A stretch of 64,000 bases of DNA from Halalkalibacter alkalisediminis (GCF_028610705.1 NZ_JAQQWT010000015.1:33661-97660); one strand, 5' to 3'; positions 43,086 through 53,316 are shown, numbered from the stretch's first letter. Notes: a model not told the origin generated them from the letters alone. Numbers and translations are program-made.

Positions 43086-44978
43086 TTAATTATTTTGCTC
43101 TATTTCCTCTATTAACATCGAAAGTTCTGTCCAACGATCCATTGCTTGCTCTAGTTGAGATTCCACTTCTTCTTTTTCTTTCATAACCTCAGAAATTCTC
43201 CCATAATCACTTCCTGCATCGATTACGCTTTGTTCTAGCCCTTCTATTTTTTCCTCAAGTTTCATAATTTTCTCTTCAATTTGATTCCATTCAAGTTGAT
43301 CTTTATATGAAAGTTTTTTTCTTGGTTCCTTTTTAGAAACTGCTACAGCACTTTTTTCTTTTACTGGTTCGAATGCTTCTTGCTCAGATTCATGAGCTAA
43401 ATAGTCTGTATAGTTTCCCTGAAAACGAGAAACCATACCGGCTCCTTTGAATACAAGTAGATGATCTACCACTCGGTCTAAGAAATAGCGGTCATGCGAA
43501 ACGGTAATCACAACGCCAGGAAATTGTTCAAGATAGTCTTCTAGTACCGATAACGTTTCTGTGTCTAGGTCATTGGTAGGCTCATCTAAAAACAGTACAT
43601 TCGGTTCAGACATCAGTACCCTTAATAAATATAAACGTCGACGCTCACCACCTGATAGGCGGTGAATGTACGTATACTGCATTGATCTTGGAAACAAGAA
43701 ACGCTCAAGCATTTGCTCAGCTGTAATGACCGTTCCATCGACGGTATACACGATTTCTGCTATCTGCTTAATATAATCGATAACTCGTAAACTTCCATCA
43801 ATTTCCTCATCCTCCTGAGTGTAATACCCGATCTTTACGGTTTCCCCAGTTGTAATGTCACCCTCATCAGGAGTAATTCTCCCAGCCAACATATTTAATA
43901 ATGTCGTTTTCCCACTACCATTTGGACCCACAATCCCTAATCGCTCCCCTTTTACTATTAGATAATCTAGGGACCAGATTAGAGTTTGTTCGCCGAACTT
44001 TTTAGAAACCTGTTGTAACTCTAGAACTTGTTTTCCTAAGCGTTTTGAACCGATTGCAAAATCAAATTCTCCACGACCGGAAAATCCTTCTTCTTCTTTT
44101 AAAGCCTCGACACGTTGGATTCTAGCCTTTTGCTTCGTCGTTCTTGCTTTAGCCCCACGTTGTAACCAAGCTAATTCTCTTCTTAGGATATTGGCACGCT
44201 TTTGGTCTCTGTTTGCCTCTTCAAGTTCTCGCTCCGCCTTTTTTTCGAGGAAAGTCTGATAATTACCCTGGTATTTAAACAAGCGGCCTTGATCGAGCTC
44301 GAACATATTATTAGTCACACGGTTCAAGAAATAACGATCATGCGTAATCAAGATAATGGAGCCTTTGTAAGAAGACAAAAAGCCTTCTAGCCATTCTATT
44401 GTTTCGTGATCGAGATGATTTGTTGGCTCATCTAATAGAAGCAAATCCGCTGGTTGGATGAGCGCTTTCGCAATAGCTACTCGCTTCTTTTGCCCACCAG
44501 ATAGTTCCTTTATTGAAGCTTGGTAATCTTTAATTCCTAGCTTAGAAAGAACCGTTTTAGCTAAAGTATTTGCCTCCCAAGCATCAAGCTCATCTATTTT
44601 TTGTTGTGCTTTCATAAATTGTTTCTGGTATTCTTCTTTTTCTGGGTCTTTCTCAAATAACAACAGACTATGTTCATATGCTCGCATCGCTCTCATTACA
44701 GCAGAGTCGCCAAAATAAATCTGTTCAATAACCGTCAAGTTTTCATTTAAATCGGGTTGTTGAGGGAGGTATTCTATTTGAAAATCATTTGCATGGATGA
44801 GTTGCCCTTCGTCCGGTGATTCTATCCCTGCTAAAATTTTAAGCAATGTAGATTTCCCCGTACCGTTCACGCCAATTAAACCAATTCTCTCTTTGTCACC
44901 GATCGTAAATGATAGATCATTAAATAATATCTTTTCTCCAAACGTTTTAGTTAACCCTTCAACCTGTAAAATACTCAT
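43086..44978 (-). CDS. yfmR: ABC-F family ATPase, YfmR/Uup type
   Basis: This 630-residue soluble protein has two ABC domains and no membrane part. ABC1: Walker A GVNGTGKSTL (about residues 36-45), signature LSGGQKKR, Walker B DLLLLDEPTNHLD. ABC2: Walker A GPNGSGKTTL (about 351-360), signature LSGGERRR, Walker B NVLFLDEPTNDLD. A P-site linker with LRRELAWLQRGAKARTTKQK lies near 265, and a C-terminal coiled coil lies at about 560-630. ABC-F proteins act on ribosomes; YfmR helps at stalled proline stretches in B. subtilis. Length and layout match YfmR (Uup). Confidence 0.9.
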   Translation of the reverse strand: MSILQVEGLTKTFGEKILFNDLSFTIGDKERIGLIGVNGTGKSTLLKILAGIESPDEGQLIHANDFQIEYLPQQPDLNENLTVIEQIYFGDSAVMRAMRAYEHSLLLFEKDPEKEEYQKQFMKAQQKIDELDAWEANTLAKTVLSKLGIKDYQASIKELSGGQKKRVAIAKALIQPADLLLLDEPTNHLDHETIEWLEGFLSSYKGSIILITHDRYFLNRVTNNMFELDQGRLFKYQGNYQTFLEKKAERELEEANRDQKRANILRRELAWLQRGAKARTTKQKARIQRVEALKEEEGFSGRGEFDFAIGSKRLGKQVLELQQVSKKFGEQTLIWSLDYLIVKGERLGIVGPNGSGKTTLLNMLAGRITPDEGDITTGETVKIGYYTQEDEEIDGSLRVIDYIKQIAEIVYTVDGTVITAEQMLERFLFPRSMQYTYIHRLSGGERRRLYLLRVLMSEPNVLFLDEPTNDLDTETLSVLEDYLEQFPGVVITVSHDRYFLDRVVDHLLVFKGAGMVSRFQGNYTDYLAHESEQEAFEPVKEKSAVAVSKKEPRKKLSYKDQLEWNQIEEKIMKLEEKIEGLEQSVIDAGSDYGRISEVMKEKEEVESQLEQAMDRWTELSMLIEEIEQNN

Positions 44979-45089
44979 TTTTATTCCGCCTTCATTTGAT
45001 TAGCTTTCCTTCTATCTTAACGCAAAATTAGCTTTCATGCATTAGTTGGCCTGTTGTACGTTCACATCTTTAGTAAGAAGCGTTTATAT

Positions 45090-46157
45090 TTAGTACAAGC
45101 GCTCTTGATAAAAATAATTGGGTGTCACTACGGTATCATTAAAAGAAGTGTGAAAGATATGTGTAGCTGCAGGTGAAACAGGTGGGATGAGCCAGGTCCA
45201 GTCTCCTGTTACACTCCTGCCCTGTCCAACTTCTCTTTCTTCAAATTGTTTAAATTGTTTGGCTGCTGTATGGTGATCAACCATACTCACACCCGCTTCC
45301 TTAAAAGAGTGTAAGACCGCTATATTTAATTCAACAAGTGCGCGATCCTTCCACAAAGAAGAGTCACGTTTGGTTTCTAACCTTAAGACATCAGCTACTT
45401 TAGGTAACACATTGTACCGTTTTTGATCAGCTAAGTTTCTAGCACCTATCTCTGTTCCCATGTACCACCCATTAAAAGGTGCAGCTTGATAAGCAATACC
45501 TCCAATTTCTAATCTCATATCAGAAATGAATGGAACTGCATACCACTTTAATTTAAGTCGCTCAAATTCCACGATAGTTGGGTGAGTCACCTTTACTTCA
45601 ACCACACACTGCTCCGGTATAGGAAACCATTTAGGTTCTTTACTATTGACTTGAATAACTAGAGGGAGGATATCATAAGCCGTCTTTTCACCCTCCCACC
45701 CAAGCGATTCACACCATTTTGTCAAAGCAACAGAGTCAGGGTCTCCAAGAACACCTTCCTTCTGTTCATAGCCAGCGTAACGAACCAATTGATGATTCCA
45801 AATTCTTACGTGCCCTGGTTTAAAGATAGAGATCGTAGGAATAACTCTTCCTCCATTCGTTCCATACTGCATATGAAAAAACAGAGCCTTTGCAATTTCT
45901 TCTTCTGTTTCAAGCAATCTCTCATCTAACACATGCATCGATTCCCAAAACAAACGGCCAATGCATCGATTGCTATTTCTCCAGGCCATTCTCGCGCCAT
46001 GGGCTAATTCCTCATATGTATGAGTATACGTACCTGTTTCCTTAATTTCTTCTTCTATGATGGTTAGTCGTTTCTTTATTGCTTTCTCATTTAAACCAAG
46101 TTCCTTGTAGCAACTGTTAATAAAATAGTTTGCTTCTGCAAGCACATTCGTCATCAT
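45090..46157 (-). CDS. nos: Nitric oxide synthase oxygenase
   Basis: This 355-residue protein is the oxygenase-only bacterial NOS that makes nitric oxide from arginine with flavodoxin-like electron donors. The haem-ligand Cys65 lies in [11 protein letters not shown], and the substrate-binding Glu in [12 protein letters not shown] (about residue 240). [15 protein letters not shown] near the C-terminus is the pterin/haem-edge region. The reductase domain of animal enzymes is absent, as expected. GGGTGAGTA precedes the ATG. In bacilli NO protects against oxidative stress; the glutathione peroxidase gene lies next upstream. Confidence 0.95.
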   Translation of the reverse strand: MMTNVLAEANYFINSCYKELGLNEKAIKKRLTIIEEEIKETGTYTHTYEELAHGARMAWRNSNRCIGRLFWESMHVLDERLLETEEEIAKALFFHMQYGTNGGRVIPTISIFKPGHVRIWNHQLVRYAGYEQKEGVLGDPDSVALTKWCESLGWEGEKTAYDILPLVIQVNSKEPKWFPIPEQCVVEVKVTHPTIVEFERLKLKWYAVPFISDMRLEIGGIAYQAAPFNGWYMGTEIGARNLADQKRYNVLPKVADVLRLETKRDSSLWKDRALVELNIAVLHSFKEAGVSMVDHHTAAKQFKQFEEREVGQGRSVTGDWTWLIPPVSPAATHIFHTSFNDTVVTPNYFYQERLY

Positions 46158-46284
46158 TACTCACCCATCTCTATATGTTCTTTCTTCTCTATTGTAGGCT
46201 GGAGCCAACATTTTACACCTGTACTTGCATCATACTTCACTTTCTTTTGTTTACCGTATATGTGCCATTCTCGTTCATGAATTC

Positions 46285-46320
46285 GTCAAAAAAACATGCC
46301 GTTCTCATGAACGGCATGTC
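46285..46320 (-). terminator. Terminator of the glutathione peroxidase gene
   Basis: On the minus strand ACATGCCGTT and AACGGCATGT pair perfectly around CATGAG, followed by TTTTTTGACG. Confidence 0.9.
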
Positions 46321-46325
46321 GGATC

Positions 46326-46805
46326 TTACAAATTTTTTAATTTTTTTATATCAGCTTCTATTTTAGCTGGTTCCACATTTGGTCCGTAGCGTTCCACTAC
46401 TTGACCATTTTGATCAACTAGGAATTTAGTGAAGTTCCACTTAATTTCTGAACTCAATATGCCCTTTTTCGCTTTTTTTAAATATTTGTAAAGCGGATGA
46501 GCATCTTTCCCATTTACATTAATTCTTGCAAAAAGTGGGAATGTGACACCAAAGTTAAGCTTACATGTTTCCTCCATTTGGTCATCATTAACCGGTTCTT
46601 GGCTCATAAATTGATTACACGGAAATCCCAAGACCACAAGCCCTTGATCTTGATACTCTTGGTGTAATTTTTCCAAGCCATTAAATTGAGGAGCTAAACC
46701 ACATTTAGTCGCCGTATTAACAATTAAAAGAACTTTGCCTTTATACGAATCGAGTTGTACTTCGTTGCCATTTGGTTTCAAGACTGTAAAATCATGAACA
46801 CTCAT
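46326..46805 (-). CDS. Glutathione peroxidase family thiol peroxidase
   Basis: This 159-residue protein has a thioredoxin fold and the GPx motifs: peroxidatic Cys35 in NTATKCGLAPQ (cysteine, not selenocysteine), FPCNQFMSQEP (about 66-76) and KWNFTKFLVD (about 126-135, Trp/Asn of the catalytic set). Bacterial cysteine GPx enzymes usually work with thioredoxin rather than glutathione. GGGAGGCGATTAGA fixes the ATG at 46805; the frame opens six codons earlier. In B. subtilis the homologue is BsaA. Confidence 0.9.
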   Translation of the reverse strand: MSVHDFTVLKPNGNEVQLDSYKGKVLLIVNTATKCGLAPQFNGLEKLHQEYQDQGLVVLGFPCNQFMSQEPVNDDQMEETCKLNFGVTFPLFARINVNGKDAHPLYKYLKKAKKGILSSEIKWNFTKFLVDQNGQVVERYGPNVEPAKIEADIKKLKNL

Positions 46806-46879
46806 TCTAATCGCCTCCCACACTTTAGATTCATTATACAGAGAATCGTTATCAAGTACGAATTTGTATGCTCATAGAA

Positions 46880-47593
46880 TTACTTTTGACGTCTAGCGAA
46901 ATCAACGAATCGAAATTTGTCTGGTCGATGCCTCGATTCCGTATATTGAAACATGGTAGCATCATCTAAGTAGACATGGCTTCTTACTACAACAATCGTA
47001 TCATAACCAGCTAAATCCAGCAGTTCTTGATCCTCTGCATTAGGCACTTCAACTGTAATCTCTTTTTTAGCGAAACTAATTGTTAGACCCAACTCGTTTT
47101 CAATATAGGAATAAATAGAACGTTCACAGATCTCCTTTGTTAAGCCTGGAACGACCGAAGCTAGCAAGAAGTCTTTATCTAAAATAATACGTTCTCTATC
47201 TATTTCCCGCACACGAATGACTTTCCATGACTCTACTTGTCCACACATTTGAAAATGTTCTTGGATCTCTTTTTCCATTAGATGGTTTTCTAGAGAAACC
47301 ACCTCCGTCTGTTCACGTTTGCCCATTTTCTCGGCTAATTCTCGAAAACTGACAAGTCCAGAAATAGGAAAGTTAATCTTCGATATGTCTAGTACAACAG
47401 ATCCCTTTCCTTGCATCTTCTGGATATACCCGTGTTCAGAAAGAAGCTTTAATGCTTTTCGTATCGTTTCTCTAGACGCTTTGTATGTTTCAGCTAATTC
47501 ATTTTCTGATGGAAGTAAGTCATTGGCTTGGAATTGCCCACTTTGTATTTTTTGAGTTAAGTCCTCATAAATCACTCGGAACTTATTTTTCAT
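46880..47593 (-). CDS. treR: Trehalose operon repressor TreR (GntR family)
   Basis: This 237-residue regulator has an N-terminal GntR winged helix (residues 1-70; LLPSENELAETYKASRETIR) and a C-terminal UTRA effector domain (about 90-230). TreR of B. subtilis binds TTGTATATACAA operators and is released by trehalose 6-phosphate; two such sites lie upstream of treP here. It is the third gene of the operon, 30 bases after treA. GGGTGATGATCT precedes the ATG. Confidence 0.93.
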   Translation of the reverse strand: MKNKFRVIYEDLTQKIQSGQFQANDLLPSENELAETYKASRETIRKALKLLSEHGYIQKMQGKGSVVLDISKINFPISGLVSFRELAEKMGKREQTEVVSLENHLMEKEIQEHFQMCGQVESWKVIRVREIDRERIILDKDFLLASVVPGLTKEICERSIYSYIENELGLTISFAKKEITVEVPNAEDQELLDLAGYDTIVVVRSHVYLDDATMFQYTESRHRPDKFRFVDFARRQK

Positions 47594-47623
47594 AGATCAT
47601 CACCCAACTTGAGTGTATCATGT

Positions 47624-49297
47624 TTAGCTATAGTAAACGAGAGACTCATAAGGACGAAGCATCAATGTTTTTTCAAGATTTTTTCCTTCAGCATAATTTG
47701 ATATTAGTAACTTACTTTTCTCTATGCACTCATGCCATTCTTCTGGTAAAGAAAAAGACGTCTCATTACTGTAAAAATTATTTATCACGATCAGTTTATT
47801 ACCGTTGCTTGAACGTTCATAAGCAAATACGTTTTGGTCATCTTGAGCGAGAATTCGATAAGTTCCCGTCGTAACTAGATCAAGTTCCTTACGTAGAGTA
47901 ATCAATTTTTTGTAATGATAAAAAATGGATGTTGGCTCTCCAACTGCTTTTTCCGCATTGATTTCTTTGAAATTTGGAGCTACCGGTATCCAAGGTGTCC
48001 CAGTTGTAAAACCGGCATGTGGAGAATCATTCCATTGAACAGGTGTACGAGAGTTATCACGTGATTTCCGCTTGATGATTTCCATAATCTCTTCTTCAGG
48101 CAAACCCTTTTCCTTCATGATTTGATAATAGTTAAGTGTTTCAACGTCACGATAGTGATCAATCGATTCAAACGCAGGGTCTGTCATTCCAAACTCTTCA
48201 CCTTGGTAAATATAAGGTGTTCCTTGCATAAGATGGATCGTCGTTGCTAACATTTTAGCGGATTCTTCATGATACGTCGTATCATTTCCATAACGAGTGA
48301 CCACCCTTGGTTGATCATGGTTACACCAAAATAAAGCGTTCCAACCTCCACCTTTGTTCATTTCAACTTGCCATTTCGATAAGATTTTCTTCAAAGCGAA
48401 AAAGTCAAAATCTGCAATCGCCCATTTTTCTCCATTAGGGTAATCGACTTTAAGATGATGAAAATTAAACGTCATGCTTAATTCTTTGCTTTTTGGGTTT
48501 GAATATTTGATACAATGCTCAATGGATGTTGAAGACATTTCCCCAACAGTCATACTATCGTATTTAGATAACACTTCGCGGTTCATCTCTTGTAAAAATT
48601 CATGAACACGCGGCCCATCCGTATAAAACTTTCGTCCATCACCAGGTGCCATACTACCGTCATCATTTGGAAAAGTTTGATCTTTTGAGATTAAATTAAT
48701 CACATCTAAACGGAAGCCATCAATGCCCTTATCAAACCAAAAATGCATCATATCATACACATGTTTTCGTAACGTTTCATTTTCCCAATTCAAGTCAGCT
48801 TGTGACACATCAAATAGGTGTAAATAATATTGTCCCGTTTCCTCATCAAACTTCCAAGCATTCCCTCCAAACTTCGAAACCCAATTCGTTGGCTCTTCTC
48901 CATTTACCGGGTCTTTCCAAATATAAAAATCACGGTATGGATTCTCTTTTGATTTTTGTGACTCCTTAAACCATTTATGTTTAGTTGACGTATGATTCAC
49001 AACAAGATCCATAATAAGCTTCATTCCACGCTGGTGCGTTTCTTCAAGTAACTGATCAAAATCTTCCATCGTTCCATATTCTTCATGAATGGAATAGTAA
49101 TCAGAGATATCATATCCATTATCTTTTTGCGGCGATGCATAAACAGGAGTTAACCATAGTACATCTACACCAAGCTCTTTCAGATAATCTAACTTTTCAA
49201 TAATTCCTTGCAAATCACCAATACCATTACCTGTTGTATCATTGAAACTTTTCGGATAAATTTGATACACCACTGACTTTCTCCACCATTCGTTCAT
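47624..49297 (-). CDS. treA: Alpha,alpha-phosphotrehalase (trehalose-6-phosphate hydrolase)
   Basis: This 557-residue GH13 enzyme splits trehalose 6-phosphate into glucose and glucose 6-phosphate in the cytoplasm. The nucleophile Asp is in GIDGFRLDVINL (about residue 200), the acid/base Glu in MTVGEMSSTS (about 252) and the transition-state region in WCNHDQPRVV (about 320). The N-terminal YQIYPKSFNDTTGNGIGDL segment is typical. It is called TreC in other species. It is flanked by treP and treR. Confidence 0.95.
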   Translation of the reverse strand: MNEWWRKSVVYQIYPKSFNDTTGNGIGDLQGIIEKLDYLKELGVDVLWLTPVYASPQKDNGYDISDYYSIHEEYGTMEDFDQLLEETHQRGMKLIMDLVVNHTSTKHKWFKESQKSKENPYRDFYIWKDPVNGEEPTNWVSKFGGNAWKFDEETGQYYLHLFDVSQADLNWENETLRKHVYDMMHFWFDKGIDGFRLDVINLISKDQTFPNDDGSMAPGDGRKFYTDGPRVHEFLQEMNREVLSKYDSMTVGEMSSTSIEHCIKYSNPKSKELSMTFNFHHLKVDYPNGEKWAIADFDFFALKKILSKWQVEMNKGGGWNALFWCNHDQPRVVTRYGNDTTYHEESAKMLATTIHLMQGTPYIYQGEEFGMTDPAFESIDHYRDVETLNYYQIMKEKGLPEEEIMEIIKRKSRDNSRTPVQWNDSPHAGFTTGTPWIPVAPNFKEINAEKAVGEPTSIFYHYKKLITLRKELDLVTTGTYRILAQDDQNVFAYERSSNGNKLIVINNFYSNETSFSLPEEWHECIEKSKLLISNYAEGKNLEKTLMLRPYESLVYYS

Positions 49298-49403
49298 CTT
49301 TGCACCATCCTTTATGTAACTTCTTTCATGTATTCTTTATCTTCTACAAGGGGCGTACATTCTTTTGCTCACTAAATATGAATCAGAAAGAACTACTTAT
49401 CAA

Positions 49404-49433
49404 AAGGGGAATAGCAACCACTGCTGGTTGCTA
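49404..49433 (-). repeat. Intra-operon hairpin between treP and treA
   Basis: On the minus strand AGTAGCAACC and GGTTGCTATT pair (one G-T) around AGCAGT. CCCCTTTTG follows. The weak T-run suggests a partial terminator or mRNA-stability element rather than full termination. Confidence 0.5.
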
Positions 49434-49451
49434 CTCGATATCCCATTTAAT

Positions 49452-50885
49452 TTACTTACCTAAACGCTTGTATGCATTCACACCCATTTTTGTTTTAGCA
49501 AGTACCATCGTTAAAATAATCGGCACAATAATGGCTACTACCATTGCGATTGCAAAAACAAGCATATGTTGAACTTGGATAGATAGAATACCAGGGATAC
49601 CACCAACACCAATAGAGTTAGCCATTACTCCACTACCTACTGAAATGATAGCTGCTAAAGAAGATCCAACCATAGCTGCTAAGAATGGAAAGACATAGCG
49701 TAAGTTAATCCCAAACATGGCTGGTTCCGTGACACCCAGGTAACAAGAAATGGCCGCAGGTACAGAAACTTGCTTCTCTTTTTCATCTTTTCTATTTAAA
49801 ATAATCATCGCTACAACAGCAGAACCTTGGGCAATGTTTGATAAAGCAATCATTGGCCATAAATTCGTTCCACCAAATTCGCTCATCAACTGTAAGTCAA
49901 TGGCATTAGTCATGTGATGGAGACCTGTAATAACTAATGGTGCATAAGCAAAGCCGAATAAAGCTGCAAATAACCAACCAAAAGCTGAGGTTAATCCTGT
50001 ATAAACAACATTAGAAACCCAAGAACCAATCGTCCAACCAATAGGACCTAGAACAACGTGTGCTACTAACACAGCTGGAATTAACGCAAAGAAAGGGACA
50101 AAGATCATTGAAACAACATTCGGGATTACTCGACGTAACCCTAGTTCAAGATACGCTAGTACAAAACCAGCTAGAATGGCTGGAATAACCTGCGCCTGAT
50201 ACCCAATCATGTTAACTTGCGCGAATCCAAAATCCCAATATGGAATGGCGTCTGTACCTGCTACTCCATAGGCATTTAGGAGCTGAGGAGACACTAAAGT
50301 GATACCCAAAACAATACCTAATATTTGAGTTGTACCCATTTTTCTTGAAATGGCCCATGTAATACCAACTGGCAAGAAGTGGAATATAGCTTCCCCTATC
50401 AACCAAAGAAAGGCATGGACCCCTGCCCAAAATTGTGAAACTTCGACCAATGTTTGTGTACCACCATTGATCATATTGATTTCACCAATCACATTTCTAA
50501 AACCTAGAATAAGACCCCCGACGACTAACGCAGGAATTAAAGGTGTAAAGATATCAGCTAGATGCCCAATCATACGTTGAAGCACATTCATATTTTGTTT
50601 GGCTGCTACTTTAGCTTCATCCTTCGACGTATCCCCGACACCAGCGATCTTTGTAAATTCATTGTAAAAGGTTGGTACTTCATTCCCCACAATTACTTGA
50701 AACTGTCCCGCTTGTGTAAATGTCCCTTTCACAATGTCGATTTCTTCTACCTTTTTTACATCTGCCTTACTCGGATCATTTAATACAAACCGTAATCTAG
50801 TGGCACAATGAGTAACCACATTAATGTTCTCACTACCCCCAACATGCTCAAGCAATTTTTTTGCTGAGTCTGTATATTTGCTCAT
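49452..50885 (-). CDS. treP: PTS trehalose-specific transporter subunit IIBC
   Basis: This 477-residue membrane protein takes up trehalose as the 6-phosphate. The N-terminal IIB domain has phospho-Cys27 (VVTHCATRLRF). The IIC domain (about residues 105-477) has about ten helices. No IIA domain is present, so it borrows IIA Glc, presumably from PtsG in this window. AAGGGGGATGTAGG precedes the ATG. It is the first gene of treP-treA-treR. Confidence 0.95.
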   Translation of the reverse strand: MSKYTDSAKKLLEHVGGSENINVVTHCATRLRFVLNDPSKADVKKVEEIDIVKGTFTQAGQFQVIVGNEVPTFYNEFTKIAGVGDTSKDEAKVAAKQNMNVLQRMIGHLADIFTPLIPALVVGGLILGFRNVIGEINMINGGTQTLVEVSQFWAGVHAFLWLIGEAIFHFLPVGITWAISRKMGTTQILGIVLGITLVSPQLLNAYGVAGTDAIPYWDFGFAQVNMIGYQAQVIPAILAGFVLAYLELGLRRVIPNVVSMIFVPFFALIPAVLVAHVVLGPIGWTIGSWVSNVVYTGLTSAFGWLFAALFGFAYAPLVITGLHHMTNAIDLQLMSEFGGTNLWPMIALSNIAQGSAVVAMIILNRKDEKEKQVSVPAAISCYLGVTEPAMFGINLRYVFPFLAAMVGSSLAAIISVGSGVMANSIGVGGIPGILSIQVQHMLVFAIAMVVAIIVPIILTMVLAKTKMGVNAYKRLGK

Positions 50886-50919
50886 CCTACATCCCCCTTA
50901 TTTGTTCAAACACAAAACT

Positions 50920-50935
50920 TTGTTTGCGGTTTCAC
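50920..50935 (-). promoter_or_regulatory. Candidate cre (CcpA) site in the treP leader
   Basis: On the minus strand GTGAAACCGCAAACA matches the cre consensus WTGNAANCGNWNNCW except at the first position. It lies downstream of the promoter, where CcpA can act as a roadblock. Confidence 0.55.
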
Positions 50936-50945
50936 TAAATTATAC

Positions 50946-51001
50946 TTGTATATACAAATTAACTTTCGCCTTATTTTAACTTGTATATACAAGGGTGTCA
51001 A
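50946..51001 (-). promoter_or_regulatory. treP promoter with two TreR operators
   Basis: On the minus strand TTGACA (51001-50996), a 17-base spacer, and TAAAAT (50978-50973). TTGTATATACAA lies inside the spacer (50981-50992) and again downstream (50946-50957). Their centres are 35 bases apart. This is the known TreR operator sequence. Confidence 0.88.
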
Positions 51002-51142
51002 CGATAATATTGCACAGCGCGTTTTTTGAGCACTCTACCACTGATCGTTACACCCAAAAGTCTTACATTCATTGGTATTTTCTCTAAAATATGATGAGAT
51101 ATACTTTTAACCCTATAAATAAGAACGCCTTATGAGCAAGAC

Positions 51143-51179
51143 AAAAAGCGGTGTTCATCTCAAGAACACCGCTTTTGAA
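51143..51179 (-). terminator. Terminator of the flippase gene
   Basis: On the minus strand AAAAGCGGTGTT and AACACCGCTTTT pair over 12 positions around CTTGAGATG, followed by TGTC. Confidence 0.88.
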
Positions 51180-51193
51180 AGTTTAATAAAATC

Positions 51194-52501
51194 TTATTTT
51201 AAAAATAAATTCACTTTAATTTTTTTACATATCGTCACATAGTGCAACAACGTTAGCAAGACAGCACTCATGTTCATACCCATAATAATCCCATCCATTT
51301 GTAAACTAGGCATTGAACCTAGGAAATACATCATTGCAAACGATAACAGCGTGGCATAGAGAGCATGAACAAATGCATCTTTTACTAAACCGAGTCCAAT
51401 TAAAAAAGCCTGCATTGGGATAACAAAAAAATGAAACAGGAAATATGGGACCAATAATTGCAAATATCGAACTGCAGGTGAATTCTCAAAGAAAAGTCCA
51501 GTTAGTGGCTCCGCCCAAAAATAAAAGATACAAACAGCAGGAACTCCATAACATACCGTAACTAACATCACTTTTCTTAACAAGGAACGCAGTCGTGCTA
51601 AATCCCCTTTTGCATAAGCTTCAGAGACGGTTGGGATTAATACAATGAGTAACGAATGTGCAATAAAGGCTGGAAAGAAACCAATTGTAAAGGCGACTCC
51701 CGCCATTTTTCCATATTGCACCATTGCAACCGTATCAATCATCCCTGCACGAACTAAGGTTTCTTTAATAAAAAAGGGTTTCACAGCAAAGGTTGCCGCA
51801 TGGAATATCCGTAAACCCGTTGTCGGAATGGACACTTCTAATAAACTTTTACGCACTTTGTTTCCAGGTAAGTGAGCTCTAGGTCTTCCTTTCAGCACAT
51901 GCATCTCTATGAGAAAGGAGATAAATAAATAACCAAGAACAAGAAATTCACTTGCAATAAGTGTGCATAAGGCAATTAATATCGCTATCTCTGATTCAAA
52001 ATAAGTAACTTGAAAAATGGCAATTAGCAACAAGAGTTGTCCGGCTCTCCTCAAAAAGTTGGCAACCGCAATTTTCCCCATTCTTTGAGCACCCATGAAA
52101 TACCCTCTTGCCACAGAGGAAAAAGCAATAACTGGTATGAGTAATAGAAAGAACCAAGGTACAAGCGGGTGGTATCGATCAAATACAGGAATTAACGGGA
52201 GGAACCATAAAGCTATTAGTGAAAATACAATCGTACAAATGGCCGCAAATCGTAATGCATGCAATAACATACTACGATGAAATATTGGATCTTTCTCCGC
52301 AACGAACTTAGAAATGGAAATCGGAAGTTCTAAACTGGCAATCACAACGATAAACATAATCGTCGGTAAAATGGACATGTATAAACCGAGTCCCTCTTCT
52401 CCCAATTCGCGCGCTAGTACCATATTAATCAAAAATTCAATGCATTCCCCTAGGAAAGCAGCAACAATCAACAATAATGCACTTCTTAAAAAAATATTCA
52501 T
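51194..52501 (-). CDS. Oligosaccharide flippase family protein (YkvU/SpoVB-like)
   Basis: This 435-residue membrane protein has 12 or more hydrophobic segments and MOP-superfamily features: VLARELGEEGLGLYMSILP (about residues 28-46) and SSVARGYFMGAQRMGKIA (about 128-145). It resembles SpoVB and YkvU of B. subtilis, proteins needed for or associated with spore envelope formation, and shares the fold of lipid II/O-antigen flippases. YkvU is the better length match (about 445). A sporulation role is inference. Confidence 0.82.
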   Translation of the reverse strand: MNIFLRSALLLIVAAFLGECIEFLINMVLARELGEEGLGLYMSILPTIMFIVVIASLELPISISKFVAEKDPIFHRSMLLHALRFAAICTIVFSLIALWFLPLIPVFDRYHPLVPWFFLLLIPVIAFSSVARGYFMGAQRMGKIAVANFLRRAGQLLLLIAIFQVTYFESEIAILIALCTLIASEFLVLGYLFISFLIEMHVLKGRPRAHLPGNKVRKSLLEVSIPTTGLRIFHAATFAVKPFFIKETLVRAGMIDTVAMVQYGKMAGVAFTIGFFPAFIAHSLLIVLIPTVSEAYAKGDLARLRSLLRKVMLVTVCYGVPAVCIFYFWAEPLTGLFFENSPAVRYLQLLVPYFLFHFFVIPMQAFLIGLGLVKDAFVHALYATLLSFAMMYFLGSMPSLQMDGIIMGMNMSAVLLTLLHYVTICKKIKVNLFLK

Positions 52502-52596
52502 CGTTTCTCTCCCCTACTACCTGTCCCTAAATGATATGAGACAAGTTCAAGAAATATGGTTCATATAGGAAAAAAACAATGAATTTCATGCCGCAA

Positions 52597-52631
52597 AATA
52601 AAAAAATCCAAGTTTATTTATCACTTGGATC
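52597..52631 (-). terminator. Terminator overlapping the end of the pseudouridine synthase gene
   Basis: On the minus strand ATCCAAGT and ACTTGGAT pair around GATAAATAA and are followed by TTTTTTATTTT. The stop codon lies inside the left arm. Confidence 0.8.
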
Positions 52632-53316
52632 TAAGTTGATTTTTCAATTGTACAATTTCACTTTCATTTAATTCTCGCCATTGACCAACATCCAATTGTT
52701 GAATAGATAGATCTAATATGCGAATTCGCACTAATCTTTTCACATGATATCCAAAGGCTTTTGTCATTCTTCGGATTTGTCGATTTAACCCTTGCGTAAG
52801 CACAATTGTAAATGTATCACAGGATTGACGTTTGACTCTACACCGCTTCGTCTGTTGTCCTAAAATCTCCACACCTTGCTCAAGACTTATCAACACATGA
52901 TCTGGAATAGGGCGATCGACGGTAACCACATATTCCTTTTCATGATTTCCTTCTTCTTTCATTAATTTGTTTACAATATCGCCGTCATTGGTCAGCAATA
53001 TCAGGCCCTCAGAATCTTTATCTAATCTGCCAACAGGGAAAACTCTTTCAGGATATTGAAGAAAGTCTATGATGTTACCTTTCACAGCAGGTTGTGCCGT
53101 ACAAGTAATCCCTAACGGTTTATTTAACAATAAGTAAATGTCTCTTTTTTTATGTTTAAGCTCTTGTCCGTCTACTCGTACTAAGCTTCCTTCAGTCACC
53201 ATACTATTTTTCACTGCAACCACGCCATTAATTGTCACTCGCTCTAGGGCTATCAGGCGATTCACTTCTCTTCTTGATAAAGCTCCTGTTAAACTTATAT
53301 ATTTCTGTATCCTCAT
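52621..53316 (-). CDS. Pseudouridine synthase, RsuA/RluB family (RluF-like)
   Basis: This 231-residue RNA-modifying enzyme has an N-terminal S4 domain (residues 1-60) and a catalytic domain. The conserved GRLDKDSEGLILLTNDG (about 96-112) contains the catalytic Asp. The CTAQPAVKGNIIDFL segment and QGLNRQIRRMTKAFGYHVKR (about 175-194) are closest to the RluF group, which modifies 23S rRNA near position 2604 in E. coli. The target here is not proven. It is a single gene with its own terminator. Confidence 0.85.
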   Translation of the reverse strand: MRIQKYISLTGALSRREVNRLIALERVTINGVVAVKNSMVTEGSLVRVDGQELKHKKRDIYLLLNKPLGITCTAQPAVKGNIIDFLQYPERVFPVGRLDKDSEGLILLTNDGDIVNKLMKEEGNHEKEYVVTVDRPIPDHVLISLEQGVEILGQQTKRCRVKRQSCDTFTIVLTQGLNRQIRRMTKAFGYHVKRLVRIRILDLSIQQLDVGQWRELNESEIVQLKNQLRSK

